Assembly: GCF_035083965.1 (NCBI RefSeq)
Contig: NC_089738.1
Location: forward strand, 12,302,734-12,366,733
Source: Branchiostoma lanceolatum
Lineage: Eukaryota; Chordata; Leptocardii; Amphioxiformes; Branchiostomatidae
DNA: 64,000 bases
Direction of reading: 5' to 3'
Both the position numbers and the translations under genes were made by a program. The notes under the pieces were generated by a model. The model saw only the letters and a program-made list of their open reading frames with translations, was not told the DNA's origin and ran no database searches. Positions 9,501 through 19,700 of this stretch are shown here, piece by piece (position 1 is the first letter of the stretch; each line of letters opens with the position of its first letter).

Positions 9501-12331
9501 TCATTCCCGCGGCGCTGTCTCTCGGAGTGTCCGGTTACGGACTGTCTCACTTCGACATCGGGGGCTTCACGAGGTAGGGTTATAGACCGATCCTGACTGT
9601 CCATAAAAATTAACAGTTTAACTAATGATATCATGTCAGTCATTCGGTTCGACCAATGAGTGAGTAGCTTCATGTCCGTCAAATATTTGCCTTTTTGATG
9701 TTTTTATTTTGCTTTTCTATGTTTTGACGGAGGGGTGTTGGGCTATGAGATCAGCCTATTGTCATGTCTTTCAGTATCGTGTTGCATTGTTTTGATGAGA
9801 TATGTAAATAAATTCTAACATAAAGAATAACACATTTAACTTATGAAAATATCACCTTTGACCCGCGCATGCCCTGTTGGATCCATGAAAGGCTTATTGT
9901 CGTTCGTTCACAGCTTGTTCGGGATAACTCGTACGGAGGAGTTACTGATCCGTTACACAGAGATGGCGGTCTTCACACCGATGATGCGGACCCACGAGGG
10001 TAACCGACCAGCCGACAATTGGCAGGTAAAACGTTTTTATTTCTTTTGGCTGTTTATGTTTGACAGTTGTCTCTTTACTTTATGGTAGATCGGGAGTTGC
10101 GTTTGCTTCCAATTTAAGAAAGTAGCCATACATAATCTCCAAGCAGATATAAGGTGGCTATAAAACCGTAGATCTGCTTGGAGATTAGACATACCTACGG
10201 CATGACTTTATCATGGCTCACCAACTCTCACTTTATATGGACGGCGCACAATACCGACTTCTTACAGCCTTTGACCCGCTGATGTCAAAATCGCAAATTC
10301 GGTTACTCTGTTTCCTTGAAATAAGATGTTAAAATCATTTCTGCCATAATGCATCCAAAAATCTTTTTTCTTAAATCTGTTGTAGCAGCGACACCTAGCT
10401 GCAATACACAGTCAATATTGCCCTGAAGAAGATGACATTCGGTCACCGAAACTTCGGTTTGCTATTGACGCATTGGTTGTGTACGAATTGATTTGTTATC
10501 TTCGCTAACGTTACTGTATAATGTATATTTCCAGGTGTACTCGTCTGACAGCACGTTGCAGCACTTCGGTCGACTGGTGGGTGTCCACGTCAGCCTGAAG
10601 GAGTACATCCGGGAACTCGTGCAGAACAACACCCGCTACAACTTCCCCGTCCAGAGGCCTCTGTTCTACCACTACCAGGATGATCCAATGGTAAATTGTA
10701 TCTTTTATTACCTAAATGAACCTAGGTATCGTTTTGGCGTGTATGTATGTGTAAATTGTGTATGTATGTATGTGTATGTGTATGTGTATGTGAGTGAGTG
10801 TGTGTGTGTGTGTGTGTGCGCGCGCGCGCGAGTGTGTGTGTGTGCCTTGTGCGCGCGCGCGCGCGCGCGCGAGTGTGTGTGTGTGTGTGTCTGTATGTCT
10901 GTGTGTGTTTCCCATAATTTGTCTAGTTTCGTAGAGGCCATGAATGAATTATGAGGACATTTGGTTCGATCAATGCGCACCGAGATGGACCCCTTCTCTT
11001 TTCGATAAATGTGATGGGTCACGCTCGAGTTATGGCTTTCCTCAAACACGGGACCTCCATTTAACGTCCCATCCGAGAAGACCTCCTTAACATTTCAACA
11101 CCTACATGTGGAAATAGGTGTACGAGATTCGAACCAGGGATTCGAACCCAAAACCTTCATTTGATTTTAGGTCAACTTCCGTAACCACAAGACCACCTTG
11201 CCACCTTCATAATACCCGTCTTCTCCCCAGGTGTACAGCATCAAGTACCAGTACCTGTTCGGCCCGGACGTGCTGGTCGCACCTGTGTACAGGGAGGGTG
11301 TGGACACCTGGCAGGTGTACCTGCCTGAGGGGGACACCTGGGTTAGCGATGTTCTCTTTCTATTCATTCACTACAAATTCCTTTACACAGTATAGTCTCG
11401 TGCAATGCAAATAATGATGGAAAGTATTTTAGAGAAACCGTTTTTGTTGATATTTGAGTTGAAAATGCTAGAAGCAATAATTACTACATCAAACTAACGA
11501 CGATGTAAAAAAAACACTTAACTGCATGTCTGGCAAAATGCATCTGATCATGTCCACATGCATACATAGTTTTGATGGAAAGCTAGTTATTTAAGTGCTA
11601 AAAGGAACTAATGAATGCATATTTCTCGGCTTGAAAGATGATTGCGGTTATAATGAAATATCATCATCAAGTTGGTTTAAATTCTTACTTTGTTAACAGG
11701 TTCATCTGTGGGGAGACAGTAGCTATGAAGGTGGTCAGACGGTGACTGTTGACGCACCACTCGGGCAGCCGCCATTTTTCTTCCGAGTGTCCTCCAAATG
11801 GGCATCCCTGTTCAGGACAGTTGCTAGTGGTACGTATTGTGACTTTGAAAATTCTCGCCCTCTAGTTGTACACAGAGAGAGAGGGAGTAAGAGAAAGAGA
11901 GGGAGAGGGGAGGGGAGAGAGAGAGAGATAGGGAAATGGTAGGGAGATGGAGAGAGAGGGTGATTTGGGACGTTTTGGATGACAAAAATCTATCTTTTTT
12001 ACTTCATGACTTGTGTGTAGAACGTTCTAGAGTGATGTCCACAGCCACCATACATCGGCAATTGATTGATCGTTTGTTGATTGATTGATTTATTGATCTA
12101 TTGCTCCCACTGACACATACGAAATGTCAAAGAAGACAAGTTTTCTACTTAAGGTTTGATTTCTGTGACATTTTGCTATTTTATCTTCATAAGAGAAAGA
12201 TGATAATTTTTTCGTTTTCATTTTTAGACAACCCTCTGCCAGTGAATGGAACGGGTCTCCACAGCGACATCCTGCCTTACGTCACAGTTCTCATCGCCAT
12301 AGCTGTCTTCTTCTGGTTCCGGAATCAGTGA
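6593..12331 (+). CDS. yihQ-like: GH31 sulfoquinovosidase-like alpha-glycosidase, membrane-anchored
   Basis: Nine exons: 6593-6913, 7649-7772, 8162-9121, 9396-9573, 9914-10025, 10535-10690, 11231-11341, 11700-11829 and 12228-12331 (731 aa, all phases consistent). Residues 1-26 form a signal peptide. GGGEQFTYFDLRGR and PIWTREQGVGR are hallmarks of the YihQ branch of GH31. The nucleophile is D423 in WMADFGEYLP and the acid/base is D490 in MSWAGDQ. Relative to E. coli YihQ (numbering from memory), the sulfonate-contacting Q288, R301 and W304 match Q305, R318 and W321 at identical spacing, while Y508 is F526. The expected reaction is release of sulfoquinovose from sulfolipid glycosides. The last exon adds a hydrophobic segment (about 712-728) and a short tail. 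The bulk would therefore be lumenal or extracellular, tethered by its C-terminus, unlike cytosolic YihQ. A digestive or lysosomal role for algal sulfolipid is an inference. AATAAA lies at 12418. Confidence 0.9.
10137..10186. repeat. Short hairpin element with ATCTCCAAGCAGAT termini
   Basis: AATCTCCAAGCAGAT and its reverse complement ATCTGCTTGGAGATT face each other across about 20 nt, giving a near-perfect hairpin in a GH31 intron. Single copies of the same motif occur near 7352, 37972, 39604 and 40760. Confidence 0.7.
10384..10500 (+). repeat. Hammerhead-like dispersed repeat, copy 1
   Basis: Starts with GCAGCGACACCTAGCTGC, then CCTGAAGA (core CUGANGA), a weakened stem II and CGAAAC. The usual GUC is changed to TTC. 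It is in sense orientation in a GH31 intron, about 80 nt before the exon that starts at 10535. Confidence 0.6.
10738..10905. repeat. GT/GC alternating purine-pyrimidine tract
   Basis: Runs of TGTATG, GTGTGT and two blocks of CGCGCG alternate for about 160 nt in a GH31 intron. Long GC/GT alternation is the classic left-handed Z-DNA-prone sequence. Confidence 0.85.
10960..11215 (-). repeat. tRNA-derived SINE
   Basis: The minus strand carries GGGTTCGAATCC (polymerase III B box) preceded by GTGGTTACGGAAGTTGACC, a tRNA-like head. The body shares TTTCGATAA, ACACGGGACCTCC and ACGTCCCATCC with the copies at 41590 and 44270. It sits directly before the exon at 11231. Confidence 0.75.
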
Positions 12332-12417
12332 TTAGACAAAATTGATTTCCTCTGATTTGAAAAAAAAAAAAAAAACACACAAGAAATTTAGTCTCCTCCG
12401 GAGATGGTCAACATGAC

Positions 12418-12423
12418 AATAAA
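12418..12423 (+). terminator. Poly(A) signal of the GH31 gene
   Basis: A canonical AATAAA lies 87 nt after the stop codon at 12329-12331, just after an A-rich run. It is the first such hexamer downstream, so it is the likely cleavage and polyadenylation signal. Confidence 0.5.
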
Positions 12424-12825
12424 TTACCGAAAATGGGAAAATATGTCTTGAGTGCCCTAAGTCTTGTAGAAGTGACACTAGTGAGATAGCCATGGTTGCA
12501 GTTGTAAAAGTGATGCTGAAATGTAGTTTGGTAGTTGCCGACGCGACACTTTGATAGCCAACTTGGTAAGTGACACTAGTCTGCCACAATGGTATCAGAG
12601 TAAAAACAAGAGTCTTAGGACCCAAAATCTCCATGAAACTTTTTTTTGTATTAAACCAGTTCCCCCCATTCTATATCGCTCAATGGTATGACCCCCGGCC
12701 ACCTGCAGCTGTCGGGGGCTCAGGTTCCACAGTGACCTACTTTCGCTATCAACACTAACAGCTGTTAGAAGTGCCACAATGGCCAACACTGCAAATATAG
12801 ATTTTCCCATTACTTAGGCAAATTA

Positions 12826-13745
12826 AGTCCAATTTGCATAATTTGCACTTCATTGTATACATCCCTCTCTAAGCTACCTGCCCAGTAAATAACATGAAAA
12901 TCTGTCGCTCCTTTCTTCAGTTATTCTCCTTTGAAGATTTTGACAAATACGCCATTACAGTTCCAGTGACACATACCAGAGGGCCCAAAATCGACCTTGA
13001 CCTTTCTCCTCCCCACACCTACCCACATACCAAATATCATTTCAATCCATCCACACGTTCTTCAGTTATGCTGATTTTAAGCGTCCGGTGACACATACAT
13101 ACAAACACGGTGACACAAACATACACACACGCGCACACACACACAAACACAATAACTTCGCATGATTTGCACTTCAGTGTGTACATCTCCGTCCAACCTA
13201 CCAGCGTACCAAATAACATGAAAATCTGTTGTTCCTCTCTTCAGTTAAACCCCTTTGGAACATTTTTACAAATAGGCCACTGCAGTTCCAGGGACACAAA
13301 CCAGGGGGCCCAAAATCGACCTTGACCATTCTCCTCCCAGCGCATACCCACATACCAAATATCATTACAATCCATCTACACGTTCTACAGTTATGCTGAC
13401 TTTAAGCATCCGACGACACACATGCAAACGATTTACCTCCTAACTTATGCAAATTCGGTCTCATTTGCATAGTTTGCACTTAAGTGTGTACAACTTGGTC
13501 TAGCCTACCTGTGTACCAAAGAACATGACGATCTGTCGATCCACTCTTCAGTTCTTCTACATTTAAGATTTTAACAAATACGCCATTGCAGTTCCAGTCA
13601 CACATGCCAGGGGGCCCAAAATCGACCTTGACCTTCCTCCACCTAACACCCACCCACATACCAAAAATCATTACAATCCATGTACAGGTTCTACAGTTAC
13701 GGCGACTTTAAGCGTCCGGTGACACAAACATACACACAGACACCA
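12826..13745. repeat. Threefold ~300-bp tandem repeat
   Basis: Three units start near 12826, 13160 and 13445. Each holds TTTGCACTT, ATGAAAATCTGT-like, CAGTTCCAG, GGGCCCAAAATCGACCTTGA and CCACATACCAAA in the same order, and ends in CGTCCGGTGACACA or similar with a CA-rich tail. A related fragment in reverse orientation occurs at 46850-46990. Confidence 0.8.
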
Positions 13746-13829
13746 AACGCAAGCAAAACAGTATCTCATGAAAAAGCCTTTTTTCATGGAGATAATAAAA
13801 CTCTTCGTTCACACCTATGACTGTACGTG

Positions 13830-13930
13830 TAGTGCAAAATGAAGCAGTCAGGATTGCCCTGAGGAAGGGGACAGACGGTCACCGAAACGTCGGTTGAATA
13901 AAACACCTGGGTGTACACTGAGTCTTTTTG
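13830..13930 (+). repeat. Hammerhead-like dispersed repeat, copy 2 (intergenic)
   Basis: Reads CCTGAGGA, a stem II of GGGGAC/GTCACC with one mismatch, then CGAAACGTCGG and TGAATAAA. The core residues match the hammerhead consensus. It is the only copy outside a gene. Confidence 0.65.
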
Positions 13931-15059
13931 TTAAGTGGCTTTCACGGACACAAATTCAATGGTAACACTTTGTACACTTCTTTTCTTTGCATTTGAGTTT
14001 TTTAAAGAGAAAGAAGAAAAGGCTTAAAGTTTCTCCATGGTGTGACGTGGTCATTTTTGTGTCTGAGGCGTCCATGAGTTGGAAAGAGGTTGAAGGTCGC
14101 ACCTTAGCACATGTGCATTTGCGAATATACATCTTGTGAATACTACCAAGAGAATAATTTGTAACGCTCTAACATGTGATTGGTACCGTCTATGAGGAGG
14201 AAACTGAATAGAGAGATGGCGAAGATATTTCCCAATAAGCAGACGGAGTATTGTTGATGTAAGCGGTGTCGTTTTTTTCGTAATGATTTTGTAAGTCGGG
14301 TCGCATGCAAGACGTACGTCGGGCCGCGCTCACAGTGCGTAGTAGCCTATTTCCCGTGAAAACATCAGCTGGGATGCGCTAGATATAGCCCTTCACACAT
14401 GCCGTGAGAAAATTTTCCGGTCAAAAGAAAGCTATGATATAGCAGACTTCAAGCCTTATCTACATTTCCAACTTCCGAAGAGAGCGTAGAACTAAATCAG
14501 AAGGTACATTCGTGAAAACGTCTCACGGCGTTTGCCGCTTGTAACGCGGAGCTTGAAGGGCCCATGAACAGTATGAATACATTTCTTGTCCAGATATGTT
14601 CTTTAGATTAATGTGTTCAAAATTCATTTGTTAAAACATGACCATTCTCTGGCAACCAGCAATGAAGCGCCGTGAGTTCGAGCGCGTAAAAAAACGTCAT
14701 AAGCTAGGGCAACCCCCCTTACAATCTTTCTTTTTTGATAAAGATAAAGGTGTATCATTTTGAGAGGTTGTAATGGAGTATCAGTCATCAAGATAAATAG
14801 TGTTTTAAGTCCAGAATATGCTGTATCATATGTTTTTATATTTATTTCGGATCACGTGATTAAGTCTATCATGATGTTAATTTGTTTTAGATTTATGTCA
14901 TAACACTAGTAACTTTTTAATGATATGAAATAAACCAATCATCAATCAACTTGATGTCAATTAGGATTTTACCACGGTAAATATTGACTGAAAGAGGTCA
15001 CATATATGTGGTAACTATCTTCAAATAAAGTTGAAATATCCAATTGATAACTAGAGTTC

Positions 15060-15910
15060 CACGACCTCATACCTTCGCCAAATGATTTTAACCTTTATGA
15101 CTGACGTATCAGGAGTATTTCTCATCAATTATGAATCATACCAGTTGATCTTCTTCACCCGAAAAACAAAAGTCACATAACTTCCAAATGACACAAGTAT
15201 GAAATTGCCATCATTTACCTGTATGGAATTATAGTAGTTTCTCATTAATTATGCAAATTAGGCCTACATTTGCATATTTTTATCTATCAAAATTCCTCAG
15301 TAACAAATGTCACATATTTCAAGTCATATCATGGAACACAGCGGGTTTTTACAATTGTCTCATTGATTATGCAAATTAGAATCTGATTTGCATAATTATC
15401 GTCCAATCATACAAAGCATCACGTAGGCTATCTACATACCAAAAATCATGACCATCCATCAAGCCCATCTTGAGTTATAGTATTTTCTCATTAATTATGC
15501 AAATGAGGTCTTCATTTGCATAATTGATATCTATTAATATTTCTCTCCTCCTCAGTTACATATGTCACATGTTTGAGAGTCCTATCATGGAATTTGGCGG
15601 ATGTATAAACTTTCCTCATTAATTATGCAAATCAGATACTGATTTGCATAATAAGTATCTAATCATGTACATCATCGCTCAAGCTATCTACTTACCAAAA
15701 ATCATAACCATCCATCAAGCCCTTCTTGAGTTATTCCCTTTCAAAGTCTTAACCAAAACCTGCTCCTGCAGTTCCAAAAAAGCCGTTAGGGGGCCAAAAC
15801 CTTTACAACTTACTCTCTGTCCAAAGAGCTATCTACCACTCAAAAATAAGTTCCATAGCTTGTCCAGAACACGAGATATCGAAACAGGAACTCTGTTAGG
15901 TGTGTTATGA
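15060..15910. repeat. Tandem repeat array with paired ATGCAAAT octamers
   Basis: Four units spaced 118-128 bp each hold ATGCAAAT and its inverse ATTTGCAT about 16-18 nt apart (first motif near 15251, 15369, 15497 and 15624). Each pair can form a hairpin. The octamer equals the POU/Oct binding sequence. Flanking text (TCATTAATTATG, CCATCAAGCCC) is shared among units. Confidence 0.75.
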
Positions 15911-16483
15911 ATACAGAATATGATATTGTACTACATATGAGAATATGTCAAGGGAATCGTATTCCTTTAAAATGACAGACTTTACAGGACACTATACATT
16001 AAAGTAATTTCTTCACTTTCTTCTCCTTCATTCTTCTTTTTTAATTTTCAAAAGTGCATGAGTATAGCTTTCCCCTTCCTCTCTTTAAAATCCTTGGGCA
16101 AAGTTTGCTTTTAAATCTGGAGTTTGTGTGTTTCTTACTTTAATATTGAATCTAAGCTGTGTTCCGAATTCAACAATAAACACAATAAATACGTAAGCAA
16201 GTAGAAGACAAGAGAGCGTTTATTGCATCAAATTTGCGCAACATTGACTGAACAGTCATACATAGCTTCTAAAAATAGCAAAATTAAAAGAATATGTAAT
16301 TGATAAACGTGACACCGTTTTCACGGGTATTAATATGACTTTATGAAATATCTTTAACTTAGATATTTACTGGTACTATGTTCATATCCGAAGGTGTAAT
16401 AAAGTTCACACTAAGACAGAAGAGCTTAAGAGTGACTTTCTCTCCATATCATTGAGTCTGCCTGATATAACCAACTCTAAGGA

Positions 16484-16489
16484 TTTATT
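16484..16489 (-). terminator. Candidate poly(A) signal of the hephaestin-like gene
   Basis: AATAAA on the minus strand, about 250 nt beyond the stop codon at 16740. A second copy lies near 16217. Either could serve; the nearer one is preferred. Confidence 0.4.
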
Positions 16490-16739
16490 TAGTAGGTTAA
16501 ACTTTTCAAGATTTCGCCGAATTTATGTAAATAAACTAAAAATGCACACTTGTAATATGTTTAGATATCAGTTATATTGCCAAAATGATGCCCCTCATTC
16601 CATACTCAAAGTTGTAGATACTTTTTCCATTACTGATCAACTTTTGCAGCCAGTACATTTAATTTTTGATGTATAAAAAGGCTGAAATTTACATCTTCTT
16701 TGAAAGCAGCAGATTGAATGAGTCTCTATCACACGTGGA

Positions 16740-19700
16740 TTATAAGTCAGTAAGAACTGCCGCATTATTGTCGTATCCGTGCATCTCTACGTTTCTTCCA
16801 GTGCCCTTGCTTCTCTTTCGGGTGACGAGGCATCCGATCATCAAGCCGACGAGAAGCGTTACCACGCCGACGGCTCCCATGATCACGAACGGCTGCCAGG
16901 TCTGAGTCCATTCCACTGGTTGTCCTTGGCGACCTCCAGGACTCTCATCTGGTTTAGTGGTCTTTACAACCTCTGAAAGATAAGAAAATCAGCAAATTTA
17001 TAGAATAGGTGCACGTGTGTTCTTGCAAAAGTCACAAATAAACGTTTAGTTACCTACGAAGTATGAATGCTTCTAACATGACTAAACTATGCTTCTAGTA
17101 GGCCTTTCAATGGCCAGGACTCCTAGCAGCTTGGTGGACAACACCTCTAAGTCAGGATAATTAGAAATATCGTATTCTAATAATGTATGCAATTGTACCA
17201 ACATCGACTATTCATCGTCAGAATGAGAACTGTCTGTTACCATAGTGTTGGAAGCTGTCATGTGACAGAGAATCATAAGCTCTTACTATTGGACTGATTT
17301 TCATAGTGACAAAGAATCCTGAGCTCCTACATGTATTTAGTAGCTCTTTGAATAGAAATGGTTATCTCTAGTTAGAGGTGCATTGCCATAGGCTCTTTGG
17401 GAGGAGGTCCAATCAGCCCGTGGCAGCAAGAGAATGCGTAACACAGCCTACGGATTCTTCTGTCATGATGGAGCAAGTTTCATTCATAAAGCAACTATCA
17501 TTATTCTCTTGAAATAATTCCAGTATGTAAGACATACCGGGCGTTCCTGTAGTCTTGGTATCGTCCTGTTGTTCCCTAGATTTGATAGTGAAGAAGGCCA
17601 TCATCCCTTTGTCGAAGTGATCCGCCACGTGGCAATGGACGATCCACGTTCCAGGATTCTCTGGCCTCATCCGGGCAGCAGCAAACTCACCTATAGTCAC
17701 ACGACAGAAGGAATCATGATCAGAATAGGTAGAATACGGAAAGCCGAGATCGGTGCGATGGACAAGCGATCCCCGGCCGAGCCATAGCAACGACTTTCAA
17801 AATGGTACATACTACTTTCTCTGCTTAGCTTCTATCAATTGGAAAATAGTATAATGTTAGTTGAAAACACACCACTAGTATGTATTAGCCCCATATATAC
17901 TAATTGCACAAACTCATTTGGCCCAAGGGCTGTTGAAGGGGAGAGAGGCGCCGCCCTAGGCACTATCTGGAGCGGGAAGGACTTTATCTCTAACTTTGAC
18001 AAAACTATGAATCATATAGAATGCCTACAGCTGCAGCAGATTGAGAGAATGCAGATCGTTTGTTCCACCACGATAGAGGCTACTGTGATTGATTGTCGGT
18101 AAAATTACCCATGGTCCTTTCCATTTGTGTACAAAGGAGGTGAAGCCTCGCAACCGTCATTGTTACTTTCGTTATTTGTCCGTTAGTTGGTAGTTAATTG
18201 GCAAGAAACATTTGATACATAAGATTATGTCAGAAAAATCAAACCTGGGAAGAGATCCCAGACGTCTCCACGATGGTGCCTCCTGTTGTCTGTGGTGTGG
18301 ATGAAGGTCTGTCCGTGGAAGTGCACGGTGTGAGTGTCCACCTCCGTCCCCATCCCCATCAGGTACCACACGACGTCCTCATCCTCAACCATCTCCAGAC
18401 CCAGGAGGTTGTGCAGTACGTAGCCGTTCACAGCTGCGAGTAAGAGAACTGATTAACTGCATATCCATGTATTCATTGATACAAATAGAGCAATCACGGC
18501 TCCAACTGTGCATGCGCAGCGAAATGCATTGTGGGTAATGTATCAAAGATACATCGAAGATCAAAGGCCCATAACTTGTGAGCAGTTTTTGTCTAGCTAG
18601 ACAATGATTAATACATATAAATGTCAAGACGTCTCAAAGGCCTTCACCTTTTATATGTAACCCACAGTGTCTTTCCCTGCGCATGCGCAATTGGAACCAT
18701 GAAACTCCTTATACGGTAGCCAGCGCTATTGTTTTTAACGAAGCTACCAATGATTTACCCTAGAAATAACTGTTGCTATGACAACATATCAGAAAGAAAA
18801 AGGTATAGTCATACCAAACATATGGTTGGCTTCAACGAAATCAGCGTTGTCCGGGTCCACTTGAGCTGGGGTTCCACAGTGATTCTGGATGTTCTCGTCC
18901 AGGTACCAGCTGTTACTCTCCTCCGTCCCCGTAAACATCATGACGAACTCGCGGTCCACGTCTGATCGGCGTCCGTAGGCACCGAGCGTCCCTTGCCGAC
19001 AAACCACGAGCGGACCGATGAGACCCGAACTGGTGTCCTTGACGGGATCGACGCTGGAGTAGTAGGCCCACGGGATGCAGTTGTCTGATTTCTGTGTAGG
19101 ACCCGCTCTAGGTGGGACGAACCATGTGTATGCGTACACGCCATTTGGCTCCACGACATCGTCCCCTTTAGATACCCCCGATGTCTTGTCCTCATACAGC
19201 GCCCCCTCGTCCCACTTACTGTACAGCAGGCCGTGAGGGTGCATGGAGTACGGATGTGACGCCATGTTCTTGAAGTAGACCACGATGACGTCACCTATTT
19301 CCGCCTCTATCATTGGTCCAAGCATACCGAGGTGCTGGTCCCTTGGTCCTCTCTGTTTTTGGACTGTGAAGGTCGGATCTGTGTACTCCCGATATATGGC
19401 CTTCTTGTACTGTGATCCAATCATGGTCGGTCCTGAATAGATCCGGTCGTAGAGAGAACTGCATGTGAAGAAGAACATTAGCATATCATAGCCACCCTTC
19501 GTATATCAAAATAAAAACTATTCCGTATTAGTAAGTAATACAATCAAATGTTAAACTTTCTTTTCCGCCCAACCGGAACAGAGGATGATACAAACTTCCA
19601 GGTACATTTTCTGCGCTGCCGGATGGTCAAGAGTCATACGTGAGTCGGTCAGTGTTTTTAAAGAAGGCAGAAGTGCTGGTCGAAAATTAATTCCTACCAG

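Larger units (their letters stand above)
12332..16739. other. Convergent intergenic region, repeat-rich
   Basis: This lies between the 3' ends of the GH31 gene and the hephaestin-like gene. It contains relatives of the 38-bp minisatellite (12440-12770), a threefold ~300-bp tandem repeat (12826-13745), a hammerhead-like repeat (13830-13930) and a cluster of octamer hairpins (15060-15910). Nothing recognisable was seen at 13930-15060. The segment 16452-16676 is probably the 3' UTR of the minus-strand gene. Confidence 0.6.

Noticed and set aside
10708..11049. Open frames rich in Thr-His or Val-Cys-Val
   Set aside because: They translate the GT/GC microsatellite inside a GH31 intron.
15060..15910. 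CRISPR array suggested by regularly spaced repeats
   Set aside because: Units are imperfect, about 120 bp long, and share sequence throughout; the context is an animal genome.
16452..16676. Plus-strand open frame of 74 codons
   Set aside because: It is antisense to the probable 3' UTR of the hephaestin-like gene and shows no domain.
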